Source: Pseudomonas sp. 31-12 (lineage in GTDB: Bacteria > Pseudomonadota > Gammaproteobacteria > Pseudomonadales > Pseudomonadaceae). Taken from it: a DNA stretch of 64,000 nt. Below the pieces are notes generated by a model. It ran no database searches. It saw nothing but the letters and a program-made list of their open reading frames with translations, and was not told the origin of the DNA. This document shows positions 35,073 through 43,874 of this stretch, one piece after another. The DNA lies in assembly GCF_003151075.1 (NCBI RefSeq), contig NZ_CP029482.1:5332001-5396000 (forward strand), written 5' to 3'. How positions within the stretch are numbered: position 1 is the first letter of the stretch; every line of letters starts with the position of its first letter. Made by a program: the position numbers and the translations under genes.

Positions 35073-37664
35073 ATGTCCTCTCGCCATACCCGCCAGTCCT
35101 CTTCACCTTCCCGCGTGCTGTCGCTGCTGACGGCCGCCATCCTGATGGCCGGCACCGCGCCGCTTCTGGCAGACACTGCCGCCGAGCAGCCGACCCGCAA
35201 CATGGGCGATTACACGTTTGCCATCCCGCAGCAGTCGCTGGTCTCGGCACTCAACGCCTTTACCGCGGTGACAGGCTGGCAAGTCGGCTTGCCGGCCGAA
35301 CTGGCGGACGGTGTGGCCTCGCCGGGTGTGCGCGGTTCGTTGCCGCCGGAAAAAGCCCTCGATCGCCTGTTGGTGGGGACCAACCTGAGCTATCGCAAAC
35401 TGGGCAGTAACAACATCGTGCTGGAGAAGCGCAGCAACAGTGGCGCGATCAACCTGGACCAGGTGACCATCAGCGCCACGCGCCAGGAACAAAGCATCGC
35501 CAGCGTGCCGAGCACCGTCACTGTTCACACCCGCGAAGAGCTGGACCGCAGCAACGTCAATACCATCAAGGATCTGGTGCGCTACGAACCGGGCGTCTCG
35601 GTGGGCGGTGCCGGGACCCGCGGCGGGATCAGCGGCTACAACATTCGCGGCATCGACGGCGACCGGATCCTGACTCAAATCGACGGCGTCGAGATTGCGA
35701 ACGGTTTCTTCAACGGTCCCTACGCCAAAACCCAACGTAATTACGTCGACCCGGAAATCATCAAGCGCGTCGAGATTCTGCGCGGGCCGGCCTCGGTGCT
35801 CTACGGCAGCAACGCCATCGGCGGCGCCGTCAGCTATTTCACCCTCGACCCGGACGACATCATCAAGCCCGGTCAGGACGTCGGGGCTCGCTTGAAGACC
35901 GGTTACAGCTCCGCTGACGAGAGCTGGCTGAAGTCCGCCACCGTCGCCGGCCGTGCCGATCAGTTCGACGGCTTGCTGCATTACAGCCAGCGCGACGGTC
36001 ACGAAACCGATTCCTACGGCAGCAACAATGGCATCGGGCTGGACCGTACCGCGGCCAACCCGGAAGACGTGCGCGCCACCAACGTATTGGCCAAGATCGG
36101 CTGGAACTACAATGCAGATTCACGCCTCGGCCTGACCTACGAGAAGTACAAGGACGATCGCGACACCGATCAGAAAAGCGCTTACGGCGGCCCGTACTTC
36201 AACGGCCAACCGACCATTCCGAACAGCGTGCTGCCCGGCGGCATGTACCAGTGGCGCACCGGCAACGACACCATCACCCGTGAGCGTTTCGGCCTGGAAC
36301 ACAGTTTCACCCTCGACAGCCTGCTGGCCGACAACGTCAAGTGGAGCCTGAACCACCAGACCGCGAAAACCGATCAGAGCACCGAAGAGTTCTATTTCCC
36401 GATCACCCGTAGAGTGCTGCGCACTCGCGACACAATCTACCAAGAGAAACAGTGGGTCTTCGACGCCCAACTGGATAAAGCCTTCAGCATCGCGGACACC
36501 GAGCACTTGCTGACCTACGGCACCACCCTCAAGCAACAGAAAGTCACCGGCTCGCGCAGCGGCGACGGCAAGTGCCTGGCGGTCGGTCGCGGCTGTACGG
36601 CCATCGGCGCGACCAGCGCGGCCGATGTACTGAGAAAATCCAGCGACTTCCCGGACCCGAGCATCAATACCTACAGCCTGTTCGCCCAGGATGAAATCCG
36701 CTGGAACAAGTGGACCTTCCTGCCGGGCCTGCGCTACGACTACACCCAGCTCAAGCCGCACATCACCCAGGAATTCCTCAACACCGTGGCCGCCGACGGT
36801 CGCGGCACCGTGAGCGATGAGAAGAAGACCTGGCACAAAGTTTCACCCAAGTTCGGCCTGACCTATGCCTTGACCGATCAGTACACCTGGTATGGCCAGT
36901 ACGCTGAAGGTTTCCGCACGCCAACCGCCAAGGCGTTGTACGGGCGCTTCGAAAACACCACCACCGGCTACAGCGTGGCGCCCAACCCGGACCTGGAACC
37001 GGAAAAAAGCAAAAGCTACGAAACCGGCCTGCGCGGCAACTTCGAGTCCGGTTCGTTCGATGTGGCGGTGTTCTATAACAAGTACCGAGACTTTATCAAC
37101 GAGGACGCGGTCACCCCGGGTTACAGCGAGCTGACCTTCCAGAGCAACAACATCAAACACGCGACCATCAAGGGCGCCGAGATCAAGGGCCGCCTGAACC
37201 TCGACGCGTTCGGCGCCCCACAAGGTCTCTACACCCAAGGCTCGGTGGCCTACGCCTACGGTCGCAACAACGACACCGGCGAGCCGATCAACAGCGTCAA
37301 CCCGCTGACCGGGGTGTTCGGCCTCGGTTACGACCAGGACAACTACGGCGGTTTGCTCAGCTGGACGCTGGTCAAGCGCAAGGATCGGGTCGACGACAGC
37401 AACTTCAAGTCGCCGGATGGCGTGAGCAGCCAGTTCAAGTCGCCGGGCTTCGGCATGCTCGACCTGACCGGTTTCTACAAAGTCACCGACGATGTGACCG
37501 TCAGCGCAGGCGTCTACAACCTGACCGACAAAAAATACTGGCTGTGGGATGACGTGCGCGGTTACGACAGCGTCGGCGAAGCGGCCGTGCTCAGCCCGGC
37601 CAACCTGGATCGCCTGACCCAACCGGGTCGCAACTTCGCGGTCAATCTGGTCTGGGATATCTGA
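35073..37664 (+). CDS. hxuA: TonB-dependent haem receptor with N-terminal signalling domain
   Basis: This 863-residue outer-membrane receptor has a signal peptide (about 1-37) and a secretin/TonB short N-terminal (STN) signalling domain (about 46-112, FAIPQQSLVSALNAFTAVTG). A TonB-box-like VTISATR, the plug (GVSVGGAGTRGGISGYNIRG, RVEILRGPASVLYGSNAIGG) and a 22-strand barrel follow. Haem-receptor boxes appear as FRTPT (FRAP) and PNPDL (PNPNL). No His lies between these boxes, unlike HemR-type receptors. ATG at 35073 follows GGAG. Confidence 0.85.
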   Translation: MSSRHTRQSSSPSRVLSLLTAAILMAGTAPLLADTAAEQPTRNMGDYTFAIPQQSLVSALNAFTAVTGWQVGLPAELADGVASPGVRGSLPPEKALDRLLVGTNLSYRKLGSNNIVLEKRSNSGAINLDQVTISATRQEQSIASVPSTVTVHTREELDRSNVNTIKDLVRYEPGVSVGGAGTRGGISGYNIRGIDGDRILTQIDGVEIANGFFNGPYAKTQRNYVDPEIIKRVEILRGPASVLYGSNAIGGAVSYFTLDPDDIIKPGQDVGARLKTGYSSADESWLKSATVAGRADQFDGLLHYSQRDGHETDSYGSNNGIGLDRTAANPEDVRATNVLAKIGWNYNADSRLGLTYEKYKDDRDTDQKSAYGGPYFNGQPTIPNSVLPGGMYQWRTGNDTITRERFGLEHSFTLDSLLADNVKWSLNHQTAKTDQSTEEFYFPITRRVLRTRDTIYQEKQWVFDAQLDKAFSIADTEHLLTYGTTLKQQKVTGSRSGDGKCLAVGRGCTAIGATSAADVLRKSSDFPDPSINTYSLFAQDEIRWNKWTFLPGLRYDYTQLKPHITQEFLNTVAADGRGTVSDEKKTWHKVSPKFGLTYALTDQYTWYGQYAEGFRTPTAKALYGRFENTTTGYSVAPNPDLEPEKSKSYETGLRGNFESGSFDVAVFYNKYRDFINEDAVTPGYSELTFQSNNIKHATIKGAEIKGRLNLDAFGAPQGLYTQGSVAYAYGRNNDTGEPINSVNPLTGVFGLGYDQDNYGGLLSWTLVKRKDRVDDSNFKSPDGVSSQFKSPGFGMLDLTGFYKVTDDVTVSAGVYNLTDKKYWLWDDVRGYDSVGEAAVLSPANLDRLTQPGRNFAVNLVWDI

Positions 37665-37674
37665 CCCAATCCAC

Positions 37675-37717
37675 CTCACATCGCGGCTTTATAACAGCCG
37701 CGACGTGAGGATTTTTT
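37675..37717 (+). terminator. Terminator after hxuA
   Basis: CTCACATCGCGGCT-ttataac-AGCCGCGACGTGAG pairs over 14 bases with one mismatch and is followed by GATTTTTT. Its T run is also the upstream element of the next promoter. Confidence 0.8.
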
Positions 37718-37748
37718 ACTGTCCGGCGCCTGCCCATTCGTCTCGTTA
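37714..37748 (+). promoter_or_regulatory. Predicted HxuI-dependent promoter of hemO
   Basis: TTTTACT-N16-TTCGTCTCGTTA, identical to the hxuA promoter elements and 30 bases before the haem oxygenase ATG. Confidence 0.7.
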
Positions 37749-37778
37749 CCAAGCGCCTCTTTTCCTCAAGGATATTTC

Positions 37779-38381
37779 ATGACCACTCAGGACACTGCTC
37801 AACGCCCGGCTCTGCGTTCGCAACGCTTGAATCAGATCACTAACGAGCCTCACACCAGACTCGATGCGTTGGTCAAAGCCCACGCACCGTTTGAGACGCG
37901 AGCCAACTTCGCCCGTTTTGTGGCGGCGCAGTATCTGTTCCAGTCGGAACTGGCGTCGCTGTACAACGATGCCGAGCTGACGGCCATCGTCCCCGACCTG
38001 CCGGCGCGCTGCCGGGCCGAAGCGGCCAAGGCTGACCTGGCAGATCTGGTAACCGAAGTACCGGCACCGGTTGCCGGCGCGGTGAAGCATCCAGGCAAAG
38101 CCGAAGCGCTGGGCTGGTTGTTTGTTTCGGAAGGCTCAAAGCTCGGCGCAGCGTTCCTGATCAAGCGTGCCGTGGGTCTGGGCCTGAGTGAAACCTTCGG
38201 CGCCCGTCACCTCGGCGAACCGGCCGGCGGCCGCGCTGAAGGCTGGAAAAGCTTCGTTAGAACCCTCGACTCGTTGGCGTTCAGTGCTCAGGAAGAGGCT
38301 GAAATCGAGCAAGCCGCTGTCGCTGCGTTCAACCGCTTCACCGTGCTGCTGGAACAGGCTTACACCCCAGAACCCGCCTGA
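37779..38381 (+). CDS. hemO: Haem oxygenase (HemO/PigA type, biliverdin-producing)
   Basis: This 200-residue enzyme opens imported haem to release iron, CO and biliverdin. The proximal His is H25 in NEPHTRLDALV, as in Pseudomonas PigA. The distal helix reads ALGWLFVSEGSKLGAAFLIKR, matching the family. It is downstream of the receptor behind a terminator but carries its own copy of the receptor's ECF-type promoter. The ATG at 37779 follows AAGGA. Cytosolic. Confidence 0.88.
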   Translation: MTTQDTAQRPALRSQRLNQITNEPHTRLDALVKAHAPFETRANFARFVAAQYLFQSELASLYNDAELTAIVPDLPARCRAEAAKADLADLVTEVPAPVAGAVKHPGKAEALGWLFVSEGSKLGAAFLIKRAVGLGLSETFGARHLGEPAGGRAEGWKSFVRTLDSLAFSAQEEAEIEQAAVAAFNRFTVLLEQAYTPEPA

Positions 38382-38390
38382 AACACAATC

Positions 38391-38484
38391 CCTGTGGGAG
38401 CGGGCTTGCCCGCGATGACGGCTTAACATTCAACAGAGATGCTGAATGTTACATCGCTATCGCGGGCAAGCCCGCTCCCACAGG
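38391..38484. repeat. REP pair with inner hairpin
   Basis: CCTGTGGGAGCGGGCTTGCC and GGCAAGCCCGCTCCCACAGG enclose a second stem AACATTCA...TGAATGTT. Confidence 0.85.
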
Positions 38485-38540
38485 GGACAGAGTAAGTCTG
38501 CTAGATCCTGATCAAGCCTCAATGACCATCCGTAAGCCCT

Positions 38541-38936
38541 ATGCCTCACCTTTCCACCTCCAAACTCACCCGAATCTTCTTCGGCCTGCTCGCCTATGTC
38601 AGCCTCGGCATCGGCCTGATCGCCATCGTCATCCCAGGCCTGCCGACCACCGAGTTCATCCTCCTCGCCGCCTGGGCCGCGACCAGGAGTTCGCCGCGCC
38701 TGAGTGCCTGGCTGGAAAACCATCGGCTGTTCGGTCCCCTCCTGCGCAACTGGCGCAACGGCAAAATCATCGCCCGCCGGGCCAAGGTCAGCGCCACCGT
38801 CAGCATGCTGCTGTGCGCCACGCTGATGCTGGTCATGCTCGATCACGGCTGGCCGATCTACCTGGCGATTGCCGGTATGAGCCTGGGCAATCTGTGGCTG
38901 TGGTCGCGACCGGAATCGCTGCCGAAAATCTCCTGA
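38541..38936 (+). CDS. DUF454 (YbaN-like) inner-membrane protein
   Basis: The 131-residue protein has the DUF454 N-terminus ([25 protein letters not shown]) with a first membrane span. The conserved soluble patch [29 protein letters not shown] follows, then two further spans ([14 protein letters not shown] and [18 protein letters not shown]). Function unknown. In several bacteria DUF454 genes adjoin haem or iron uptake genes, as here, which hints at but does not prove a link to haem handling. Confidence 0.83.
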   Translation: MPHLSTSKLTRIFFGLLAYVSLGIGLIAIVIPGLPTTEFILLAAWAATRSSPRLSAWLENHRLFGPLLRNWRNGKIIARRAKVSATVSMLLCATLMLVMLDHGWPIYLAIAGMSLGNLWLWSRPESLPKIS

Positions 38937-39114
38937 ATTCCTGGCCTTTTCAGGGAGTTTTCCTGCGCAAACGTTCAACAATGACCGTTCGTCGGTGCCA
39001 CCATCATGCATCCTCGCCCTACGCCGATGTGCATTAAATGGCGCTGAATGGATTTGGCGAACCGGGCCGACATCGGCCCACAGCCAACACTCCATCCCTT
39101 CGCGAGTTCGCCCT

Positions 39115-41253
39115 ATGTTCGACTCTCTCTCTATCCGCCTGAAAATCGTCCTGCTGTCCGGCCTGTGCCTGCTTGGCGTGGTCTCGTTGATCGTCGGCAT
39201 GAACATTTACCAGACCAACCAGAACGATGAACTGGTCAGTGCCTCGAGCAGCAAGATGCTCACCGCCAGCGTGCAGGACCTGCTCCAGGCCAAGGCCGCC
39301 GAGCAAGCGGTACGGGTGCAGAAGACGTTCGGTGAAAGCCTGTTGGTGGTGACCGCCCTGGCCGATCAGATCAAGGACATGCGCGCCCTGGCCGCCAAGC
39401 GCTCGCTTGAAGCCGGGGCCCTGCGTGAAGAGTTGAACCAGAGCCTGAAAACCGCGTTCGAGCGCAACAGCAAAGTGCTGGGAATCTGGCTGGCGTTCGA
39501 GCCCAATGGCCTCGACGGCAAGGACAGTGAATTCGCCAACGACGCGGCGCGCCAGTCCAACGAAGCCGGGCGTTTCGCCAGTTACTGGAGCCGTGCTGGC
39601 GGGGCCGGGATTAACACGATCATGGTCGAAGACGACATGACCAAAACCACCTTGAGCCTCAGCGGCACGCCTTACAACAGCTGGTACACCTGCCCTCGCG
39701 ACAGCAAGCGCACCTGCCTGCTGGACCCGTATGCCGACACCGTCGGCGGCAAGGAAATGCTGATGACCACCATTTCCGTGCCGCTGTTGGTGGACGGCAA
39801 ATCCATCGGTGTGGTCGGCGTGGACATCGCCCTCGACGCCCTGCAAGCGGCCGCGGTCGACTCCCAACGTGACCTGTTCAACAGCGCCGGGCACATGCTG
39901 ATCGTCTCCGGCAGCGGTGTACTGGCCGGTTATAGCGTCGACGCGACCAAGGTCGGCAAAAGCATCGATGCCACCCTTGGCGCAGACGGCAAGGACATCC
40001 TGCAACTGCTCAGCGGCGGCTCGCCGAAAATCCTCGAACAAGGCGATGTGATCCGTGCGGTGTACCCGGTCAGCCCGATCAGCGACTCCAAAGCCTGGGG
40101 TGTGGTGATCGACCTGCCGAAACAAGTGCTGCTGGCCGATTCGGTGAAGCTGCAAGCGGTACTCGATGACGCCCAGCAAAGCGGCACGATCAAAGCGGTG
40201 CTGGTGGCTGTCGCTGCCGGTCTGGTCGGCCTGTTGTTGATCTGGCTCACCGCCTCGGGCGTGACCCGGCCGATCAACAGCGTCGCCGAAATGCTCAAGG
40301 CGATTGCCAGCGGAGACGGTGACCTGACGCAACGCCTGCACTACAGCAAGAAAGATGAACTGGGCGAACTGGTCAGCTGGTTCAACCGTTTCCTCGACAA
40401 GCTGCAACCGACCATCGCGCAGATCAAACAAAGCATCACCGACGCCCGTGGCACCGCCGACCAGTCTTCGGAGATTGCCCGTCAGACCAGCGAAGGCATG
40501 CAGGTGCAGTTCCGCGAAATCGACCAGGTCGCCACCGCGTCCAACGAAATGAGCGCCACCGCCCACGATGTTGCCAACAGCGCATCGAACGCCGCCAATG
40601 CGGCCAAGGGTGCCGATCAATCGGCGCGCGATGGCATGTCGATCATCGAACGCAGCACCCGCGACATCAACCAACTGGCCGATGAAGTCAGCAAGGCTGT
40701 GACTGAAGTCGAAGCGCTGGCGGTCAACAGCGAGCAGATCGGCTCGGTGCTGGAAGTGATCCGCAGCATCGCCGAACAGACCAACCTGCTGGCCCTCAAT
40801 GCGGCCATCGAAGCGGCCCGTGCCGGTGAGAGCGGTCGCGGTTTTGCGGTGGTCGCCGATGAAGTACGCAACCTGGCCAAACGCACCCAGGATTCGGTGG
40901 AAGAAATCCGCATCGTCATCGAGCGTATCCAGACCGGCACCCGAGGCGTGGTCGCCACCATGCATTCGAGCCAGACCCAGGCCCACAGCAACGCCGGGCA
41001 GATCCAGCAAGCGGTGCAAGCTTTGAGCAAAATCAGCGACGCAGTCACCGTGATCAGCGACATGAACCTGCAAATCGCCAGCGCCGCCGAACAGCAAAGC
41101 GCGGTGGCCGAAGAGGTCAATCGCAACGTCTCGGCGATCCGCACCGTCACCGAAACCCTGACTGGCCAGGCCACCGAATCGGCGCAGATCAGCAGCCAGC
41201 TCAACTCCCTGACCACCCACCAGATGAAATTGATGGATCAGTTCCGCGTGTAA
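39115..41253 (+). CDS. Methyl-accepting chemotaxis protein, double-Cache sensor
   Basis: This 712-residue chemoreceptor has TM1 at residues 8-30, a large periplasmic dCache-like domain (about 35-360), TM2 ([20 protein letters not shown]), HAMP, and a cytoplasmic signalling helix bundle with the hairpin tip [19 protein letters not shown]. The periplasmic part contains three Cys ([17 protein letters not shown]), with two close enough to form a disulfide. Ligand unknown; size and layout resemble TlpQ/McpU polyamine-histamine receptors, but the binding residues were not checked. ATG at 39115 is the family start. Ends before a REP pair. Confidence 0.85.
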   Translation: MFDSLSIRLKIVLLSGLCLLGVVSLIVGMNIYQTNQNDELVSASSSKMLTASVQDLLQAKAAEQAVRVQKTFGESLLVVTALADQIKDMRALAAKRSLEAGALREELNQSLKTAFERNSKVLGIWLAFEPNGLDGKDSEFANDAARQSNEAGRFASYWSRAGGAGINTIMVEDDMTKTTLSLSGTPYNSWYTCPRDSKRTCLLDPYADTVGGKEMLMTTISVPLLVDGKSIGVVGVDIALDALQAAAVDSQRDLFNSAGHMLIVSGSGVLAGYSVDATKVGKSIDATLGADGKDILQLLSGGSPKILEQGDVIRAVYPVSPISDSKAWGVVIDLPKQVLLADSVKLQAVLDDAQQSGTIKAVLVAVAAGLVGLLLIWLTASGVTRPINSVAEMLKAIASGDGDLTQRLHYSKKDELGELVSWFNRFLDKLQPTIAQIKQSITDARGTADQSSEIARQTSEGMQVQFREIDQVATASNEMSATAHDVANSASNAANAAKGADQSARDGMSIIERSTRDINQLADEVSKAVTEVEALAVNSEQIGSVLEVIRSIAEQTNLLALNAAIEAARAGESGRGFAVVADEVRNLAKRTQDSVEEIRIVIERIQTGTRGVVATMHSSQTQAHSNAGQIQQAVQALSKISDAVTVISDMNLQIASAAEQQSAVAEEVNRNVSAIRTVTETLTGQATESAQISSQLNSLTTHQMKLMDQFRV

Positions 41254-41271
41254 TTGGCCCACCGCAGATCC

Positions 41272-41365
41272 CCTGTGGGAGCGGGCTTGCTCGCGAAGGC
41301 GGTGTATCAGTCGACATCAATGTTGAATGATCAACCGCCTTCGCGAGCAAGCCCGCTCCCACAGG
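41272..41365. repeat. REP pair after the chemoreceptor gene
   Basis: CCTGTGGGAGCGGGCTTGCT facing AGCAAGCCCGCTCCCACAGG, with inner arms CGCGAAGGCGGT and ACCGCCTTCGCG. Confidence 0.85.
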
Positions 41366-41425
41366 TTTCATCCGTGCGAACAGTGTTTTGATCTATGCTC
41401 GAGCTCTCGTTCCGGAGGGCCTTCG

Positions 41426-42757
41426 ATGACTGGTTTACTCTCGTCCATTCAAGCCGCACTCGGCTTGCCGCACACACCGATTCCTTTTACGTCGAGCGGC
41501 GCCCTGCCCTCGGCGTTTGCCGTGACTGACCTGGCCTGCGCCAGCATCGCGGCCGCCGGTCAAACGGTCAGCGAATTACTGCAGCAGCACACCGGTCGTT
41601 TGCCCAGCCTTGAAGTCGACCGCCGCCTCGCGTCTTTCTGGTTTGCCACCTCGATTCGCCCCGTGGGCTGGAGCGTTCCGCCGCTGTGGGACCCGGTGGC
41701 CGGCGACTACGCCACCAAGGATGGCTGGATCCGTCTGCACACCAACGCGCCGCATCACCGCGCCGCCGCCGAAAGCGTGCTCGGCGCCTGTGCCGACCGT
41801 GCCGCGATGGCGAGCAAGGTCGCGCAATGGGCGAAAACCGATCTGGAACAGGCCGTGGTCGATGCCGGTGGTTGCGCCGCCGAAATGCGCAGCTGGGCAC
41901 AATGGCAGGCGCATCCCCAAGGCTTGGCGGTTAACGCCGAGCCGTTGATTCAGTTCAGCGCCGACAGCGGTCAACACGCGAAACCATGGATCGGTTCTGT
42001 GGCGCAACCGCTGGCCGGAATCAAGGTGCTGGACCTCACGCGCGTGCTCGCAGGCCCTGTCGCCAGCCGTTTCCTCGCGGGTTTCGGCGCCGATGTGTTG
42101 CGCATCGACCCACCGACCTGGAACGAACCGGGCGTGGTGCCTGAAGTCACCTTGGGCAAACGCTGCGCGCGGCTGGACCTGCACAACCATGATGATCGAG
42201 CCGTGTTCGAAAGCCTGCTCAAGGACGCCGATATCATCCTCCACGGCTACCGCGCCGATGCACTGGAAAAGTTGGGTTACGGTGCCGCCGAGCGTGAAAA
42301 ACTGGCACCGGGCCTGATCGATGTGTGCCTCAACGCCTATGGCTGGAGCGGCCCGTGGCAGCACCGCCGCGGCTTCGACAGCCTGGTGCAGATGAGCAGC
42401 GGAATTGCCGATGCAGGGATGCACTGGAAAAAAGCGAACAAGCCGACACCGTTACCGGTTCAGGCGCTTGATCATGCAACCGGGTATTTGATGGCGGCTA
42501 CGGCGATCACGTTGTTGGGCCGTGGTGGGTCGGCGCGGTTGTCATTGGCGCGCACGGCGAAGTTGTTGATTGAAAACGGTGCCGGGACAGTTGAGGCGTT
42601 GCGGGTGGAGGATGAAAAAGATCGAGGGATGTTGATTGAGCAAACGGCTTGGGGGGCGGCGCATCGGCTTCATGTGCCGTTGAAAATCACCGGGACGCCG
42701 TTGCAGTGGGCGCTTCCGGCGGCTGAATTGGGTTCGCATCGCGCGCAGTGGTGGTGA
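41426..42757 (+). CDS. Family III (CaiB/BaiF) CoA-transferase
   Basis: The 443-residue protein carries the family core LAGIKVLDLTRVLAGPVASRFLAGFGADVLRIDPP (about residues 195-230), and DADIILHGYRADALEKLGYG and VCLNAYGWSGPW in the second half. Such enzymes move CoA between carboxylic acids; the catalytic Asp usually follows the core. An extra N-terminal domain of about 190 residues precedes the core, so this is a long single-gene form. ATG at 41426 follows GGAGG. Neighbours give no clue to the substrate. GC at third positions drops near the 3' end. Confidence 0.82.
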   Translation: MTGLLSSIQAALGLPHTPIPFTSSGALPSAFAVTDLACASIAAAGQTVSELLQQHTGRLPSLEVDRRLASFWFATSIRPVGWSVPPLWDPVAGDYATKDGWIRLHTNAPHHRAAAESVLGACADRAAMASKVAQWAKTDLEQAVVDAGGCAAEMRSWAQWQAHPQGLAVNAEPLIQFSADSGQHAKPWIGSVAQPLAGIKVLDLTRVLAGPVASRFLAGFGADVLRIDPPTWNEPGVVPEVTLGKRCARLDLHNHDDRAVFESLLKDADIILHGYRADALEKLGYGAAEREKLAPGLIDVCLNAYGWSGPWQHRRGFDSLVQMSSGIADAGMHWKKANKPTPLPVQALDHATGYLMAATAITLLGRGGSARLSLARTAKLLIENGAGTVEALRVEDEKDRGMLIEQTAWGAAHRLHVPLKITGTPLQWALPAAELGSHRAQWW

Positions 42758-42765
42758 CCGTTCTG

Positions 42766-42994
42766 GCCCCATCGCCAGCAGGCTGGCTCCCACAGTGAAT
42801 CTGTATCGTTCACAAACCTGTGGAAGCCAGCCAAACCAAATCATCAAAACCAAGACAGTTGCCCCACAGCGGATTTATGTCGATCACAAAACCTGTGGGA
42901 GCCAGCCAAACCAAATCATCAAAACCAAGACAGTTGCCCCACAGCGGATTTATGTCGATCACAAAACCTGTGGGAGCCAGCCTGCTGGCGATGA
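42766..42994. repeat. REP hairpin containing a 75-bp tandem duplication
   Basis: A 75-bp unit beginning ACCTGTGG(A/G)AGCCAGCC repeats at 42816 and 42891, with a partial third copy at 42966. The two full copies differ at very few bases. The outer arms GCCAGCAGGCTGGCTCCCACAG and CTGTGGGAGCCAGCCTGCTGGC form a REP stem, so the duplication has grown inside a REP loop. No coding role. Confidence 0.85.
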
Positions 42995-43010
42995 GGCCAG
43001 AACAAACAAC

Positions 43011-43874
43011 TCAATCCATCCGGCTCAGCGATGTCCAAAGCAACTGCGCCGCATACCCTCGCCAAGGCCGCCAGGCCTCTGCCCGCTGCAACAAATCCCG
43101 AGCCGTCACCGTCCCGCCTTCCAACACCACCAGCGCATTGATCAACCCCACATCCCCACTCGGAAACGCGTCCATCTCCCGCAACTGCCGCAACGCGATG
43201 TACTGCGCCGTCCAGTCGCCAATCCCGTGCAACGCCAGCAACCGCGCCACACCGCCCTCCCGTCCCGGCTCAAACAGCAACGGATCATCCAGCAACGCCT
43301 GAGCCACGCCGGACAAGGTCCGACCGCGACTTTTCGGCATGCCCAACGTCGCCAGATCCGCCTCCGCCAACACGGCTGCGTCAGGAAACACATGCGTCAA
43401 TCCCGGTATCGGCGACGGCAAGGGCTGTCCATACTGCGCCACCAGTTTCCCCGCCAATTTGATCGCCGCACCCACGGTAATCTGCTGCCCGAGTACCGCA
43501 CGTACTGCCAGCTCCAATCCATCCCAGGCAGCCGGCACACGCAGACCCGGACGCTCGGCAATCAACCGTTCCATCAACGAATCAGCGACCAATTGCTGAT
43601 GGATCGCCGGCAAATCCGCATCCAGATCAAACATCCGTCGCAGCCGCGCGACGATCTGCGGGACGGCCGCCGGATCAGGAAAATCCAGCGTCACTTCCAG
43701 CGCATCGCCCGCCACGGGGAGGATCGAAAACGTACCGTGAACACCGTTCAACCCGATGCTGCGCGAGTAAACGCCATCGACCACCGTTTCCATCCCGGCC
43801 ACCGCCCGCGCCGACAAAAAACCCAACGTTGCCGACCAGTCATACGGCGGTTGATACGCCAGCAGCACTTTCAC
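43011..43874 (-). CDS. alkA: DNA-3-methyladenine glycosylase II (AlkA)
   Basis: The 287-residue base-excision repair enzyme removes alkylated bases. The N-terminal AlkA_N domain (FLSARAVAGMETVVDGVYSRS) is followed by the HhH-GPD fold: GLELAVRAVLGQQITVGAA, hairpin LLALHGIGDWTAQYIALR (about 215-232) and the catalytic Asp in FPSGDVGL. Length is close to E. coli AlkA. It starts with GTG in GTGA, overlapping the stop of the arcD paralogue by four bases, so translation is coupled to a transporter gene. No Ada-like regulator adjoins it. Confidence 0.87.
   Translation of the reverse strand: MKVLLAYQPPYDWSATLGFLSARAVAGMETVVDGVYSRSIGLNGVHGTFSILPVAGDALEVTLDFPDPAAVPQIVARLRRMFDLDADLPAIHQQLVADSLMERLIAERPGLRVPAAWDGLELAVRAVLGQQITVGAAIKLAGKLVAQYGQPLPSPIPGLTHVFPDAAVLAEADLATLGMPKSRGRTLSGVAQALLDDPLLFEPGREGGVARLLALHGIGDWTAQYIALRQLREMDAFPSGDVGLINALVVLEGGTVTARDLLQRAEAWRPWRGYAAQLLWTSLSRMD

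Noticed and set aside
42816..42982. Possible CRISPR-like array
   Set aside because: The 75-bp units are directly adjacent, with no unique spacers, and contain a REP arm; it is a tandem duplication.
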